Source of the DNA: Streptomyces sp. JH14
GTDB taxonomy: Bacteria > Actinomycetota > Actinomycetes > Streptomycetales > Streptomycetaceae
DNA: 64,000 nucleotides
Assembly (NCBI RefSeq): GCF_029428675.1
Contig: NZ_JAJNEL010000001.1
Coordinates: 5,890,001-5,954,000 of the forward strand
Reading direction: 5' to 3'
Below the pieces are notes generated by a model. That model was given only the letters and a program-made list of their open reading frames with translations, was not told the origin of the DNA and made no database searches. The translations under genes were made by a program, and so were the position numbers. Numbering within the stretch: the first letter of the stretch is position 1; each line of letters opens with the position of its first letter. Positions 17,722 to 27,611 of this stretch are shown here, one piece after another.

Positions 17722-17884
17722 TTATGGTGTTTTTCGGCTCGGTTTCAGATCCTTGGCGGACTCGAGGTACACCGGCTCGGGGCGCACGGCGAGCCGCAGC
17801 CCCTGCGATCGGCCGACGAGGCCGAGCGTGTCGGTGATCTCCACCAGGGCGGCGTCGCTGCGCGGCTTACCCCTGGTCGGGGAA
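17722..17884 (-). pseudogene. C-terminal relic of an unidentified protein
   Basis: One reading frame ends in a TAA at 17722 and reads SDAALVEITDTLGLVG, then QGLRLAVRPEPVYLESAKD. This has the look of the last beta-strand of a carbohydrate-active enzyme or similar protein, with strong GC at third positions. No start codon or upstream body is found, so it is probably a fragment left by a deletion. The identity is uncertain. Confidence 0.3.
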
Positions 17885-18472
17885 TGGGAACGCTGCGCGA
17901 GGCGACCCCTCGATCGAGGTGAAAAGGCAAGAGCACGTACGTTGTCGGGCGTCCTCTGCCGCCACTTGGGAGTGCGTGTGTCGACGATGCGCCGGGCCCA
18001 GGGGTGCGTCGGTCAATCGACTGCATGACCAACTCATGGCTGTTCAGGTACCGGTGCGCCGTCGACTCCTGCTGACTGCGGGTTCAGCATCACCTGCGAA
18101 CGCCGCGATCTCGATGTGATTCGGCCTGGACCGAATAACGGCATTCCGGAAGGATCGCCCCGGGCTGTCATGGTCTACCGCGCACACTTCACGGTTCAGG
18201 ATCCGGCCCGGCCCCGTGTGGCCGAGGCGACGACGCCGCTGCACGAGCCGGAACGCGCAGTGCGAACCCTGCACAGCCGCAGCTTCACGGAACACCTGGC
18301 AGCGCACTCCGACTCGTCGTGAGCCTCAGGGCCACGTCCGGGCGACGCGAGCAGTGCGAGCTGCAGCCTGCCGTCCCGCGTCCTGCCGCCGGCGTCTTCT
18401 CCTTCGCTGTCCCGGCACCGGTCGGTATCGCCGGCCCGGCCATGGGACAGAGCCCGTGTCCTGCAGTCCTGG
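17885..18472. other. Gene-poor spacer with one small candidate reading frame
   Basis: About 590 bp. A rightward frame from GTG 18116 to the stop at 18322 (68 codons) keeps GC at most third positions in its later half (MVYRAHFTVQDPARP onward) but has no ribosome site and no recognisable relatives. I see no RNA gene. The region looks like decayed sequence between the subtilase and the LysR gene. Confidence 0.35.
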
Positions 18473-19438
18473 TCAGGCAGGCTCGCGGCGCCCCGTCGGC
18501 TGCCGGCCGCTGCTCCACGGTGGCAGCTGGGCCGAACTCACCTGCTCGCCGAGGACTTCGGACATGAATCGGACCAGCCACCGTTGCGCGGGGCTGCGCG
18601 AGGACTCGTGCCGGGCGTAGAGGGCCACTTCGATCGGCTCGGTCTCGAACGGCAGTCGTACCAGGCGTACTTGGTGGGAAGCGGTGAAGACCTCCCCGAC
18701 GTACTCGGGGACTATGGCGATCAGGTCCGTCTGCTCCAGGACGTACGGAAGGATGGAGAGCCGGGTCACCTCCAGGGCCACTTGGTCCAGGAGCCCGTGC
18801 GACGCCAGCACCGCCCTCGGCGTGATGTGTCCGCTGGGTCCGAACACCGTGGCGTGTTGCTCCGCCGCGAGGTCGGTGAGGGTGACCGAGTCGCCCCGGA
18901 CGCGGGGGTGGTCGGCGGCGACCATGCCGACGTAGCGCTCACGGAAGAGCGGAATCCGCACGATCTGCTGCGGGAACAGCACCGGTGTGGCCACGAAGGC
19001 GTCCAGGTCTCCGCGGCGCAACTGGCCCTCGGCCTCGTCCACGTCGAGGGGCCGGATGGTGAAGGACACCCCTGGCGCGCGTGTGCGTGCCGCCGCCAGG
19101 AGCCGGGGGAGGAGTGTCGCCTCGCCGAGGTCGGTCAGGGCCAGGGTGAAGCGGCCGGACATGCTTCCCGGATCGAAGTCCTCGGCCTGGCGCGCCGCGC
19201 CGTCGATCTCCGCGAGAGCGCGTCGTAGCGGCTCGTACAGACGGCGCGCGTCCGCCGTCGGAGCCAGCCCGCGACCGGTGCGGCGGAACAGCTCGTCGCC
19301 GAAGTGCCGGCGGAGTTTGCCCAGGCTGTAGCTGACGGTGGGCTGGGTGACATGGAGCGTGTCGGCCGCCGCCGTGACGCTGCCGGTCTCGTAGAGCAGC
19401 ACGAAGACGCGGGCGAGGTTGAGATCGAAGTCCTTCAT
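18473..19438 (-). CDS. LysR-family regulator of the benzoylformate operon
   Basis: A 321-residue LysR-type regulator. The N-terminal winged helix-turn-helix (GSVTAAADTLHVTQPTVSYS, residues about 19-38) is followed by a linker helix and two effector-binding lobes. The start is placed at 19438 (MKDFDLNLARVF), the usual NodD/SyrM-like beginning; an ATG at 19471 would add 11 unlikely residues. It diverges from the decarboxylase gene 98 bp away, with a 21-bp palindrome covering its own start codon, so it probably represses itself and activates the operon in response to an aromatic keto acid such as benzoylformate or mandelate (inference). Confidence 0.92.
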   Translation of the reverse strand: MKDFDLNLARVFVLLYETGSVTAAADTLHVTQPTVSYSLGKLRRHFGDELFRRTGRGLAPTADARRLYEPLRRALAEIDGAARQAEDFDPGSMSGRFTLALTDLGEATLLPRLLAAARTRAPGVSFTIRPLDVDEAEGQLRRGDLDAFVATPVLFPQQIVRIPLFRERYVGMVAADHPRVRGDSVTLTDLAAEQHATVFGPSGHITPRAVLASHGLLDQVALEVTRLSILPYVLEQTDLIAIVPEYVGEVFTASHQVRLVRLPFETEPIEVALYARHESSRSPAQRWLVRFMSEVLGEQVSSAQLPPWSSGRQPTGRREPA

Positions 19439-19456
19439 ATAGATGGAATCTATATG
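19436..19456. promoter_or_regulatory. 21-bp LysR operator overlapping the regulator start codon
   Basis: CATATAGAT-GGA-ATCTATATG is a perfect 9-3-9 palindrome with the T-N11-A core typical of LysR regulators. A second half site, ATCTAT, is at 19470-19475, two turns closer to the decarboxylase gene. This matches the recognition-plus-activation site arrangement of the family. Its AT content stands out from the surrounding high-GC sequence. Confidence 0.75.
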
Positions 19457-19535
19457 GCAGCGCGGAAACATCTATTGGTGCTCATGTCGGGGCTCTCCCT
19501 AGCGTGTCGGACGTCACTTTCGGAAAGGAACGTCC

Positions 19536-21116
19536 GTGCCCTCCGTGCGCCGCATCTCCCATGAACTCCTGCAACGTCAGGGCCTCACCACGGTCTTCGG
19601 CAACCCGGGTTCCAACGAGCTGCCCTTCCTCACCGGTCTCCCCGAGGAGTTCCGCTACGTCCTGGGCCTGCACGAGGGCGCCGTCGTCGGCATGGCCGAC
19701 GGATACGCGCAGGCGACCGGCCGCCCGGTCCTCGTCAACCTGCATGCTGCCTCCGGCTCCGGCAACGCGATGGGCGCACTGACCAATGCGGTCGCCTCCC
19801 GGACCCCGCTCGTGGTCGTCGCGGGCCAGCAGGTGCGGCCCGCGATCGGCCCGGAGGCCAATCTGTCCAGCGTCGACGCCCCGGCGCTGATGAAACCCCT
19901 CGTAGGCTGGGCGGCGGAACCGGCGTGTGCCCAGGACGTGCCGCGCGCGCTCGCGCAGGCGGTCTTCGAGGCTGAGCTGCAGCGGCGCCCGACCTACCTC
20001 TCCGTCCCCTACGACGACTGGGCCGCCGACGCCGACGACAACAGTCGCGCGCTGCTCGACCGGCAGGTCCGACGCGCCTCGACGCCGAGTGAGGAGCAGG
20101 GCCGCCGACTTGTCGAGCAGGTCACCGCCGCCCGCCGCCCGGCTCTCGTCCTGGGCGGCGACATCGATTCCGCCGGTCTCCTCGACGACGCCGTCCGGCT
20201 GGCCGAACGCCTGGGCGGGCCGGTGTGGGCGGCCCCGTCGCTCTTCCGGCTGCCCTTCCCCAACCGGCACCCGCTGTTCCGAGGTGTGCTGCCCGCCGGA
20301 ATCGCACCCATCTCAAAGGCCTTCGAGGGTCACGACCTCGTGCTCGTGCTCGGAGCGCCGGTGTTCCGCTACCACGAGTACCTTCCCGGCCGTTATCTGC
20401 CCGAAGGAACCCGGCTGATCCAGGTGACGGACGACGCGTCGGCCGCCGCGCGGGCGCCCATGGGGGAGGCGCTGGTCGCCGGTACCGCTGCCGTCATCGA
20501 CCTGTTGCTGAAGGCGCTCGACGCCCCGGCGACTCCCACGGCCGCATACAGGCCCGTGCCCGATCCGCTCACCGCCGAGGGGACGGACCTGCACCCCGAG
20601 GAGGTGTTCGCCGCCCTGCGGGACGAGCAGCCCGAGGACACCGCGTACGTGGTCGAGTCGACCTCGACGAACTCCTCGTGGTGGCGCCAGATGGATCTTC
20701 GCCGGTCGGGCTCCTACTACTTCCCGGCTGCCGGCGGGCTCGGCTTCGGACTGCCCGGTGCGGTCGGGGTCGCGATGGCCCAGCCCGGGCGCCCGGTCGT
20801 CGGCGTCATCGGCGACGGCTCGGCCAACTACGGCATCACCGCGCTGTGGACCGCCGCCCAGCACAAGGTCCCCCTGACCATCGTGCTGCTGCGCAACGGG
20901 ACGTACGGCGCACTGCGGTGGTTCGGCGACCTGCTCGGAGTACCGGACGCTCCCGGCCTGGACATTCCGGGTCTCGACTTCACCCGCATCGCGGAGGGCT
21001 ACGGCGTCCACGCCCGTCATGTCAGCGGTGCCGAGGAACTGCGCGCCGTCCTCGCCGAGCGTCCCGACGGGCCCCGGCTCATCCAGGTGGACACGACCCT
21101 CACCACCCCCGCATAG
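19536..21116 (+). CDS. mdlC: Benzoylformate decarboxylase
   Basis: A 526-residue thiamine-diphosphate enzyme that converts benzoylformate to benzaldehyde and CO2. It follows the Pseudomonas putida enzyme (528 residues) closely: Ser26 in FGNPGSNELPF, Glu47 (the cofactor-activating Glu in LGLHEGAVVGMADGYAQA), His70 in VNLHAASG, and the second active-site His at 280 (RYHEY). The diphosphate/Mg motif GDGSANY with NGTYGALRWF is at the C-terminus. Residues that distinguish this enzyme from pyruvate decarboxylases and acetohydroxyacid synthases are retained, which makes the call strong. It is first of three rightward genes and is 42 nt ahead of the benzaldehyde dehydrogenase. Confidence 0.95.
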   Translation: MPSVRRISHELLQRQGLTTVFGNPGSNELPFLTGLPEEFRYVLGLHEGAVVGMADGYAQATGRPVLVNLHAASGSGNAMGALTNAVASRTPLVVVAGQQVRPAIGPEANLSSVDAPALMKPLVGWAAEPACAQDVPRALAQAVFEAELQRRPTYLSVPYDDWAADADDNSRALLDRQVRRASTPSEEQGRRLVEQVTAARRPALVLGGDIDSAGLLDDAVRLAERLGGPVWAAPSLFRLPFPNRHPLFRGVLPAGIAPISKAFEGHDLVLVLGAPVFRYHEYLPGRYLPEGTRLIQVTDDASAAARAPMGEALVAGTAAVIDLLLKALDAPATPTAAYRPVPDPLTAEGTDLHPEEVFAALRDEQPEDTAYVVESTSTNSSWWRQMDLRRSGSYYFPAAGGLGFGLPGAVGVAMAQPGRPVVGVIGDGSANYGITALWTAAQHKVPLTIVLLRNGTYGALRWFGDLLGVPDAPGLDIPGLDFTRIAEGYGVHARHVSGAEELRAVLAERPDGPRLIQVDTTLTTPA

Positions 21117-21158
21117 CGAACGTGCTCATCCCCCTCTCGTAAGAAGGAAGGCAGAAGC

Positions 21159-22613
21159 ATGACAGTTCTGGACAATGACGTCTGGACCAGGAGGTTCTTC
21201 AGCGAGGGCTGGAAGGAGTCCTCTTCCGGGTACCCGGTGCGCGAACCGGCCACCGGGGCGCAGCTCGGTGTGGTCGGTCTGGCCACGGCCGACGATGTGC
21301 GCAGCGCCGCAAGCCGCGCCGCACAGGCACAGCGCGAGTGGGCGGCGACCGCGCCGCAACAGCGTGCGGCCGTCCTGCGTCGTGCGGGCCAGATCATCAG
21401 TGAGTACTCCGCCGAGATCGAGGAATGGCTGGTGCGTGAGGCCGGCTCGGTGCGGGCCAAGGCGGGTTTCGAGGTGGAGCTCGCCGTGGGCGAGTGCTTC
21501 GAGTGCGCAGGGCTGCCGACCCACCCGCAGGGAGAGGTGCTCACCTCCGAGGACGCCCGCTGGTCGTTCGCCCGGCGCCGCCCGGCCGGCGTCGTGAGTG
21601 TCATCGCCCCGTTCAACTTCCCGCTGATCCTGGGCCTGCGCTCGGTCGCCCCCGCACTCGCTCTGGGGAACGCGGTGCTTCTCAAGCCGGACCCGCGCAC
21701 CGCGGTGAGCGGCGGGGTCGTCATCGCGCGCGTCTTCGAGGAGGCCGGGCTGCCCGCCGGCGTACTGCACCTGCTGCCGGGCGATGCCTCGGTCGGTCGG
21801 GCCGTCGTCGAGGCCCCCGAGGTCAGGGTCGTCTCCTTCACCGGCTCCACACCGGTCGGCCGTGCCATCGGTGAGCAGGCCGGACGCCTCCTCAAGCGGG
21901 CCCACCTCGAACTGGGCGGCAACAATGCACTTGTGGTGCTGCCCGGTGCCGACGTGGACAAGGCGGCCTCGGCCGGTGCGTTCGGTTCGTACCTGCACCA
22001 GGGGCAGATCTGCATGACGACCGGCCGCCACATCGTGCACGAGTCGCTGCTGGAGGAGTACACCGCCGCGCTCGCCGCGAAGGCCAAGGCACTCCCGGTG
22101 GGCGACCCCGCTCGCGAGGACGTGGCGCTCGGGCCGATCATCGACCGCGGGCAGCTGGAGCGGATACACGGCATCGTCACGGGGAGCGTGGCAGCGGGTG
22201 CGACCGTTGCCGCGGGTGGCGAGATCGCCGGAACCGGCTACCTCGCCACCGTACTGACAGGTCTGACGACCGACATGCCGGCCTGGCGTGAGGAGATCTT
22301 CGGCCCCGTCGCGCCCGTCATGGGCTTCTCGGACATCGAGGACGCCGCCCGTATCGTCAACGACTGCGAATACGGGCTGTCCGTCGGCATCCTCGGGGAC
22401 GTCGGCACAGCGATGAAGCTCGCCGACCGGATCGACTCCGGCAAGGTCCACATCAACGAACAGACCGTCAGCGACGAGCCCAACGCACCCTTCGGCGGGG
22501 TCAAGGCATCGGGTACGGGTTCCCGGTTCGGTGGTGCCGCCGCGAACATCGAGGCCTTCACCGAAGGCCAGTGGGTCACCGTTCGCCCGGACATCGCCGA
22601 CTACCCGTTCTGA
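21159..22613 (+). CDS. Benzaldehyde dehydrogenase (NAD(P)+)
   Basis: A 484-residue aldehyde dehydrogenase, expected to oxidise benzaldehyde from the preceding enzyme to benzoate. The XylC/AreC-type catalytic loop GQICMTTGRH holds the nucleophile Cys, Glu lies in LELGGNNA, Asn in APFNFPL and Lys in LLKPDPRT. The FGGVKASGTGSRFGG anchor is near the end. Its length and motifs match benzaldehyde dehydrogenases, not the partial aldehyde dehydrogenase at the left edge. The ATG has an AGAAGGAAG ribosome site. The transporter gene begins 30 nt downstream. Confidence 0.93.
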   Translation: MTVLDNDVWTRRFFSEGWKESSSGYPVREPATGAQLGVVGLATADDVRSAASRAAQAQREWAATAPQQRAAVLRRAGQIISEYSAEIEEWLVREAGSVRAKAGFEVELAVGECFECAGLPTHPQGEVLTSEDARWSFARRRPAGVVSVIAPFNFPLILGLRSVAPALALGNAVLLKPDPRTAVSGGVVIARVFEEAGLPAGVLHLLPGDASVGRAVVEAPEVRVVSFTGSTPVGRAIGEQAGRLLKRAHLELGGNNALVVLPGADVDKAASAGAFGSYLHQGQICMTTGRHIVHESLLEEYTAALAAKAKALPVGDPAREDVALGPIIDRGQLERIHGIVTGSVAAGATVAAGGEIAGTGYLATVLTGLTTDMPAWREEIFGPVAPVMGFSDIEDAARIVNDCEYGLSVGILGDVGTAMKLADRIDSGKVHINEQTVSDEPNAPFGGVKASGTGSRFGGAAANIEAFTEGQWVTVRPDIADYPF

Positions 22614-22643
22614 CGTCTCCCGACTTCGCTGAGGGGAATCTTC

Positions 22644-23888
22644 ATGACATCCATCATTTCGTCCGCAGCGCCGGCACGAGCCGGCAGAGGCAACGCATGG
22701 ACCGTGATCCTGTGCTGGATCACGGTCATGCTCGAGGGCTACGACCTCGTGGTCCTCGGCGCGATCATCCCGACCCTGCTCAAGACCCATCACCTCGGCA
22801 TGACCGCGGGCGACGCAACCATGATCGCGACGCTCTCGCTCGTCGGTGTCGCCATCGGCGCGGTCTCCGTCGGCCCCCTGGCCGACCGGCTGGGGCGACG
22901 CCGCCTGCTCATCGGCTCGGTGGTGCTGTTCTCGGTGTTCACCATCCTGGTGCCGCTGGCCGGATCCGTCGGGATGTTCGCCACGCTCCGTCTCATCGCA
23001 GGCTTCGGCCTCGGCGCCTGCATGCCGGTGTCGCTCACGATGATGTCCGAGCACATGCCGGTCGACCGCAGGGCGCGGGCCAGCACCCTGACGATGACCG
23101 GCTACCACACCGGCGCCGTGATCACCTCGCTGCTGGCGCTGCAGGTGACCGACAACTGGGACGTCCTCTTCTACATACTCGGCGTCGCCGGCATCGGCGT
23201 CGCCGTCATCCAGTGGTTCCGCCTCCCGGAGTCCGAGGCGTTCGTCCTGGCCAAGGAGAAGGCCGAGCAGCGCGTCCCGTTCACCGAGCTGCTGAAGCCG
23301 GCGTACCTGCGCGCGGGCATCGGGATCTGGGTGGCGTCCTTCATGGGGCTGCTGCTGGTCTACGGCCTCAACACCTGGCTGCCGAAGCTCATGAACGACG
23401 CCGGCTACCCCGTTCCCGCGGCCGTCACCCAGCTCCTCGTGCTCAATGTCGGCGGTGTGGCCGGTCTGGTCGTCGGCGGATTCGTCGCCGACCGGCGGGG
23501 CATCAAGGGCACCACCCTCGCCTGGTTCGGGGCCGCGGTGGCCATGCTGGCGTGCCTGAGCGTCAGAATGGACAGTGACATCCTGCTCAACGTCGTCATC
23601 TTCTTCACCGGCGTGTTCGTCTTCTCGGCCCAAGTGCTGGTCTATGCCTACGTGACGAACTTCTATCCGGCCGGCATCCGCGGCACTGCGCTCGGTTCCG
23701 CCTCGGGTATCGGCCGTATCGGCTCGATCGTCGGCCCGACGATCACCGGCGCCCTGGTCACCGCCGGGATCGGCCACCCGTGGGGCTTCTACTTCTTCGC
23801 GGTGGTCGCGGTCTTCGGCTTCCTGGCGGTACTGACCCTGCCGCGCTCCGTGCGTAACCCACAGGAGGACCTCGACGCCGTCGCCTGA
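22644..23888 (+). CDS. MFS aromatic acid:H+ symporter (AAHS family)
   Basis: A 414-residue, 12-helix membrane transporter for an aromatic acid. The first helix contains the family Asp in LEGYDLVVLG, and the loop between helices 2 and 3 reads GPLADRLGRRRLLI, the MFS signature. A second half-repeat follows the hydrophilic centre at about residue 210. In this operon the likely cargo is benzoylformate, mandelate or benzoate. A GAGGGGA ribosome site precedes the ATG. No mandelate dehydrogenase or benzoate-ring enzyme is adjacent, so entry at benzoylformate and exit at benzoate are the only steps encoded locally. Confidence 0.93.
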   Translation: MTSIISSAAPARAGRGNAWTVILCWITVMLEGYDLVVLGAIIPTLLKTHHLGMTAGDATMIATLSLVGVAIGAVSVGPLADRLGRRRLLIGSVVLFSVFTILVPLAGSVGMFATLRLIAGFGLGACMPVSLTMMSEHMPVDRRARASTLTMTGYHTGAVITSLLALQVTDNWDVLFYILGVAGIGVAVIQWFRLPESEAFVLAKEKAEQRVPFTELLKPAYLRAGIGIWVASFMGLLLVYGLNTWLPKLMNDAGYPVPAAVTQLLVLNVGGVAGLVVGGFVADRRGIKGTTLAWFGAAVAMLACLSVRMDSDILLNVVIFFTGVFVFSAQVLVYAYVTNFYPAGIRGTALGSASGIGRIGSIVGPTITGALVTAGIGHPWGFYFFAVVAVFGFLAVLTLPRSVRNPQEDLDAVA

Positions 23889-23890
23889 CA

Positions 23891-23911
23891 CGCCGCCACC
23901 ACGATGCGGCG
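23891..23911. terminator. Possible terminator after the benzoylformate operon
   Basis: CGCCGC (23891-23896) and GCGGCG (23906-23911) make a 6-bp stem just after the transporter stop. A second small stem, GGCCC/GGGCC, follows near 23918. The stems are weak but well placed between convergent genes. Confidence 0.4.
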
Positions 23912-24071
23912 GTACGGGCCCACCCCGGGCCTGTGCCGCCGCACGCGCCTTCTCTCCGGCGGACGCTCACCCCGTGCGCCGCCCGGCGATCACCGAGGGA
24001 CTTCACACGCGATCGATCTCGTGCCCCTCCCGGCAAGCTTTGCCCCGTCGCAAACGTTGCCGGTCGCGGCA

Positions 24072-24659
24072 CTAAGGGCTGGCTTCGGAGCCACCGACCC
24101 AGCGCCGCACCACCTGAAGACACACCACCGCCGCGACGATCGACCGCCTCTGCTCGGCGCCGGCTCTCCGGTCCAGCTCCACCGCGTACTGCTGGAGACC
24201 GTCGAACGACCGGACCGTCGAGGCCGTCACGCGCCCGAGCCGGTCGTGCGCGTCGTCCTGCACAAGCCACACTCTGCCGGCCAGGGCGTTGCGGGTCAGA
24301 TGCAACGTCCCGCCCTCGGTGCGTACTTGCAGCAGTCCGGCGCGAAGCATGCGACCGCGCGATTGGACCTCGCCGATCGGGCGGTCCCGGCCGTCGGCCA
24401 GGTGGAAGAGTGGCCGTCCGAACGCGGCTCCCGAGATCAGGCGGATGTGCAGCAGCGGCCGGCCTCCCAGGTCCTGCATGCGGTACGCGTACGTGCCACG
24501 TTCGTGGAGGTGGCCGAGCACCGTGCCGTCCGCGGCGGAAAGATGCATCTTCGGCCCGTGATGACTGCGCAGTATCGGACGCCGTGGCTGGGCAAGGATC
24601 AGTGCGTCAAGCCCGAACAGCTCCGCAACCGTGTCGTCGGCATCGCCACCCACCTTCAT
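24072..24659 (-). CDS. LURP-one / phospholipid-scramblase-like protein
   Basis: A 195-residue protein with the tubby-C-terminal (LURP-one-related/scramblase-like) style: repeated beta strands such as GTYAYRMQDLGGRPLLHI, LQVRTEGGTLHLTRNALAGRVWLV and YAVELD, in a single 12-strand barrel. No catalytic motif, signal peptide or clear membrane helix is seen, except a mildly hydrophobic C-terminal stretch (SIVAAVVCLQVV). Bacterial members have no settled function. It is single and convergent with the transporter. Confidence 0.75.
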   Translation of the reverse strand: MKVGGDADDTVAELFGLDALILAQPRRPILRSHHGPKMHLSAADGTVLGHLHERGTYAYRMQDLGGRPLLHIRLISGAAFGRPLFHLADGRDRPIGEVQSRGRMLRAGLLQVRTEGGTLHLTRNALAGRVWLVQDDAHDRLGRVTASTVRSFDGLQQYAVELDRRAGAEQRRSIVAAVVCLQVVRRWVGGSEASP

Positions 24660-25280
24660 CGCCCTCCTCCGACGCAGCGCCCCAGCGGAGACGAGTATGA
24701 CGCTCGATCAGCACGGGGCATTGTGCTGCCCCACAACCAGCGTGCCGCCCCGCTCGGCACCTGCAGCCGGGTGAACGACGCACGGTTGCCGTCCGGCGTG
24801 CTGGGCCCCGATGGACGCAGGGCAGTGGGAGGCGTGGAGTGCCATCCGGACGAGGACCACGGGCGGCTCGCACCCGCGCGAGGACGAGGGGAACCGGCTC
24901 ACCTGGTACGCGTCCACCGGATGGGCCAAGCCGTACCCGGGAGACGACCGCGTCCTCGCACCCGACGAGGTGCCGGACCGCGACAACCACCGCAGGCGAC
25001 CGGCGACTGATCGCGGGCCGGGTGGATGAGGCGGCCGGCCCCTCCGCGCAGCGCGGGCATGAAGCGGAGCTGCGGCTGCGCTTAAGAAATCCTCGATGGA
25101 CCTGGGGCGCGGGGTACGGCAGATTTCTCCGTGACGGCAGAGGATGGTGCGCGGCAGCCGGTCACCGTGCGCGCCGCCCATGCATGTCGTCCCTCTCGTT
25201 CTTCCCCGGGCCGCAGGCTGCCTCAGGCATGCCCCCGGCCCGGGGTATTCACCACGTACCAGGTACAGGGAGCCGCAGCC
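24660..25280. other. Long spacer upstream of threonine dehydrogenase
   Basis: 621 bp with one candidate small gene (listed separately). AGAAATC (25085-25091) and GATTTCT (25122-25128) are exact reverse complements 30 nt apart and might frame a regulatory element ahead of tdh. I do not see a known riboswitch. Confidence 0.35.
24811..25029 (+). CDS. Small hypothetical protein (72 residues)
   Basis: The frame from ATG 24811 to a TGA at 25029 keeps G or C at most third positions, including the segment RLTWYASTGWAKPYPGDD, which looks like real protein sequence. No ribosome site is strong and I recognise no family. It may be a small gene or the tail of a decayed one. Confidence 0.35.
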   Translation: MDAGQWEAWSAIRTRTTGGSHPREDEGNRLTWYASTGWAKPYPGDDRVLAPDEVPDRDNHRRRPATDRGPGG

Positions 25281-26309
25281 GTGAAGGCACTCGTGAAGCA
25301 GAAGGCCGAGCCCGGACTCTGGCTGATGGACGTTCCCGAGCCGGAGATCGGCCCCTCGGACGTGCTGATCAAGGTGCTCCGTACCGGTATCTGCGGCACC
25401 GACCTGCACATCCGCAACTACGACGGCTGGGCCCAGCAGGCCGTGAAGACGCCGCTCGTCCTCGGCCACGAGTTCGTCGGCGAGGTCGCCGCGATCGGTG
25501 CCGACGTGGTCGACATCACCGTCGGTGACCTGGTCAGCGGCGAGGGCCACCTGGTCTGCGGAAAGTGCCGCAACTGCCTGGCCGGCCGCCGTCACCTGTG
25601 CCGCTCCACCCTCGGACTCGGCGTCGGCAGGGACGGGGCGTTCGCCGAGTACGTCGCGCTTCCCGCCTCCAACGTGTGGGTGCACCGCGTCCCCGTCGAC
25701 CTCGACATCGCCGCGATCTTCGACCCGTTCGGCAACGCCGTGCACACCGCGCTGTCGTTCCCGCTCGTCGGCGAGGACGTCCTGATCACCGGCGCCGGAC
25801 CGATCGGCATCATGGCGGCGGCCGTCGCCAAGCACGCGGGTGCCCGCAACGTCATGATCACCGACGTCAGCGAGGCACGGCTCGACCTGGCCCGCAAGGT
25901 CGGCGTCAGCCTCGCCCTCAACGTCGGCGAGCACACCATCGCGGACGGGCAGCAGAAGCTCGGCCTGCGCGAGGGCTTCGACATCGGCCTGGAGATGTCC
26001 GGCCGCCCCGAGGCCATGCGCGACATGATTGCGAACATGACACACGGTGGGCGGATCGCGATGCTCGGACTGCCGTCCGAGGAGTTCGCCGTCGACTGGT
26101 CCCGCATCGTCACCTCGATGATCACGATCAAGGGGATCTACGGCCGCGAGATGTACGAGACCTGGTACGCCATGTCCGTGCTGCTGGAGGGCGGCCTCGA
26201 CCTCGCCCCGGTGATCACCGGACGGTACGGCTACCGCGACTTCGAGGCGGCCTTCGACGACGCGGCGAGCGGACGCGGCGGCAAGGTCATTCTCGACTGG
26301 ACCGTCTGA
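25281..26309 (+). CDS. tdh: L-threonine 3-dehydrogenase
   Basis: A 342-residue zinc-dependent medium-chain dehydrogenase that oxidises L-threonine to 2-amino-3-ketobutyrate with NAD+. The catalytic-zinc residues appear in TGICGTDLHIRNYD and GHEFVGEV, the four-Cys structural zinc lobe in VCGKCRNCLAGRRHLC, and the cofactor turn in TGAGPIGIMAA. The length matches E. coli Tdh (341). A GTG start at 25281 with a CAGGGAG ribosome site is chosen over the longer open frame from 25131, whose first 50 residues are not conserved. The acyltransferase that takes the product begins 38 nt later, forming the classic tdh-kbl pair. Confidence 0.95.
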   Translation: MKALVKQKAEPGLWLMDVPEPEIGPSDVLIKVLRTGICGTDLHIRNYDGWAQQAVKTPLVLGHEFVGEVAAIGADVVDITVGDLVSGEGHLVCGKCRNCLAGRRHLCRSTLGLGVGRDGAFAEYVALPASNVWVHRVPVDLDIAAIFDPFGNAVHTALSFPLVGEDVLITGAGPIGIMAAAVAKHAGARNVMITDVSEARLDLARKVGVSLALNVGEHTIADGQQKLGLREGFDIGLEMSGRPEAMRDMIANMTHGGRIAMLGLPSEEFAVDWSRIVTSMITIKGIYGREMYETWYAMSVLLEGGLDLAPVITGRYGYRDFEAAFDDAASGRGGKVILDWTV

Positions 26310-26347
26310 CCACCCGTATCCAGCTATCGAGCCGGGAGAGACCCCCT

Positions 26348-27541
<1,194 letters not shown>

Positions 27542-27611
27542 CCCCACGCAGGGATCAGCTCGCTGCGGTCCAGGTCCCGTGCGCCCCGCGGGACCTGGGA
27601 CAATGGACCGC

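Noticed and set aside
21126..23891. A leftward 921-codon open frame across the benzoylformate operon
   Set aside because: Composition is Asp/Gly/Arg-rich antisense of three well-recognised enzymes, with no domain of its own.
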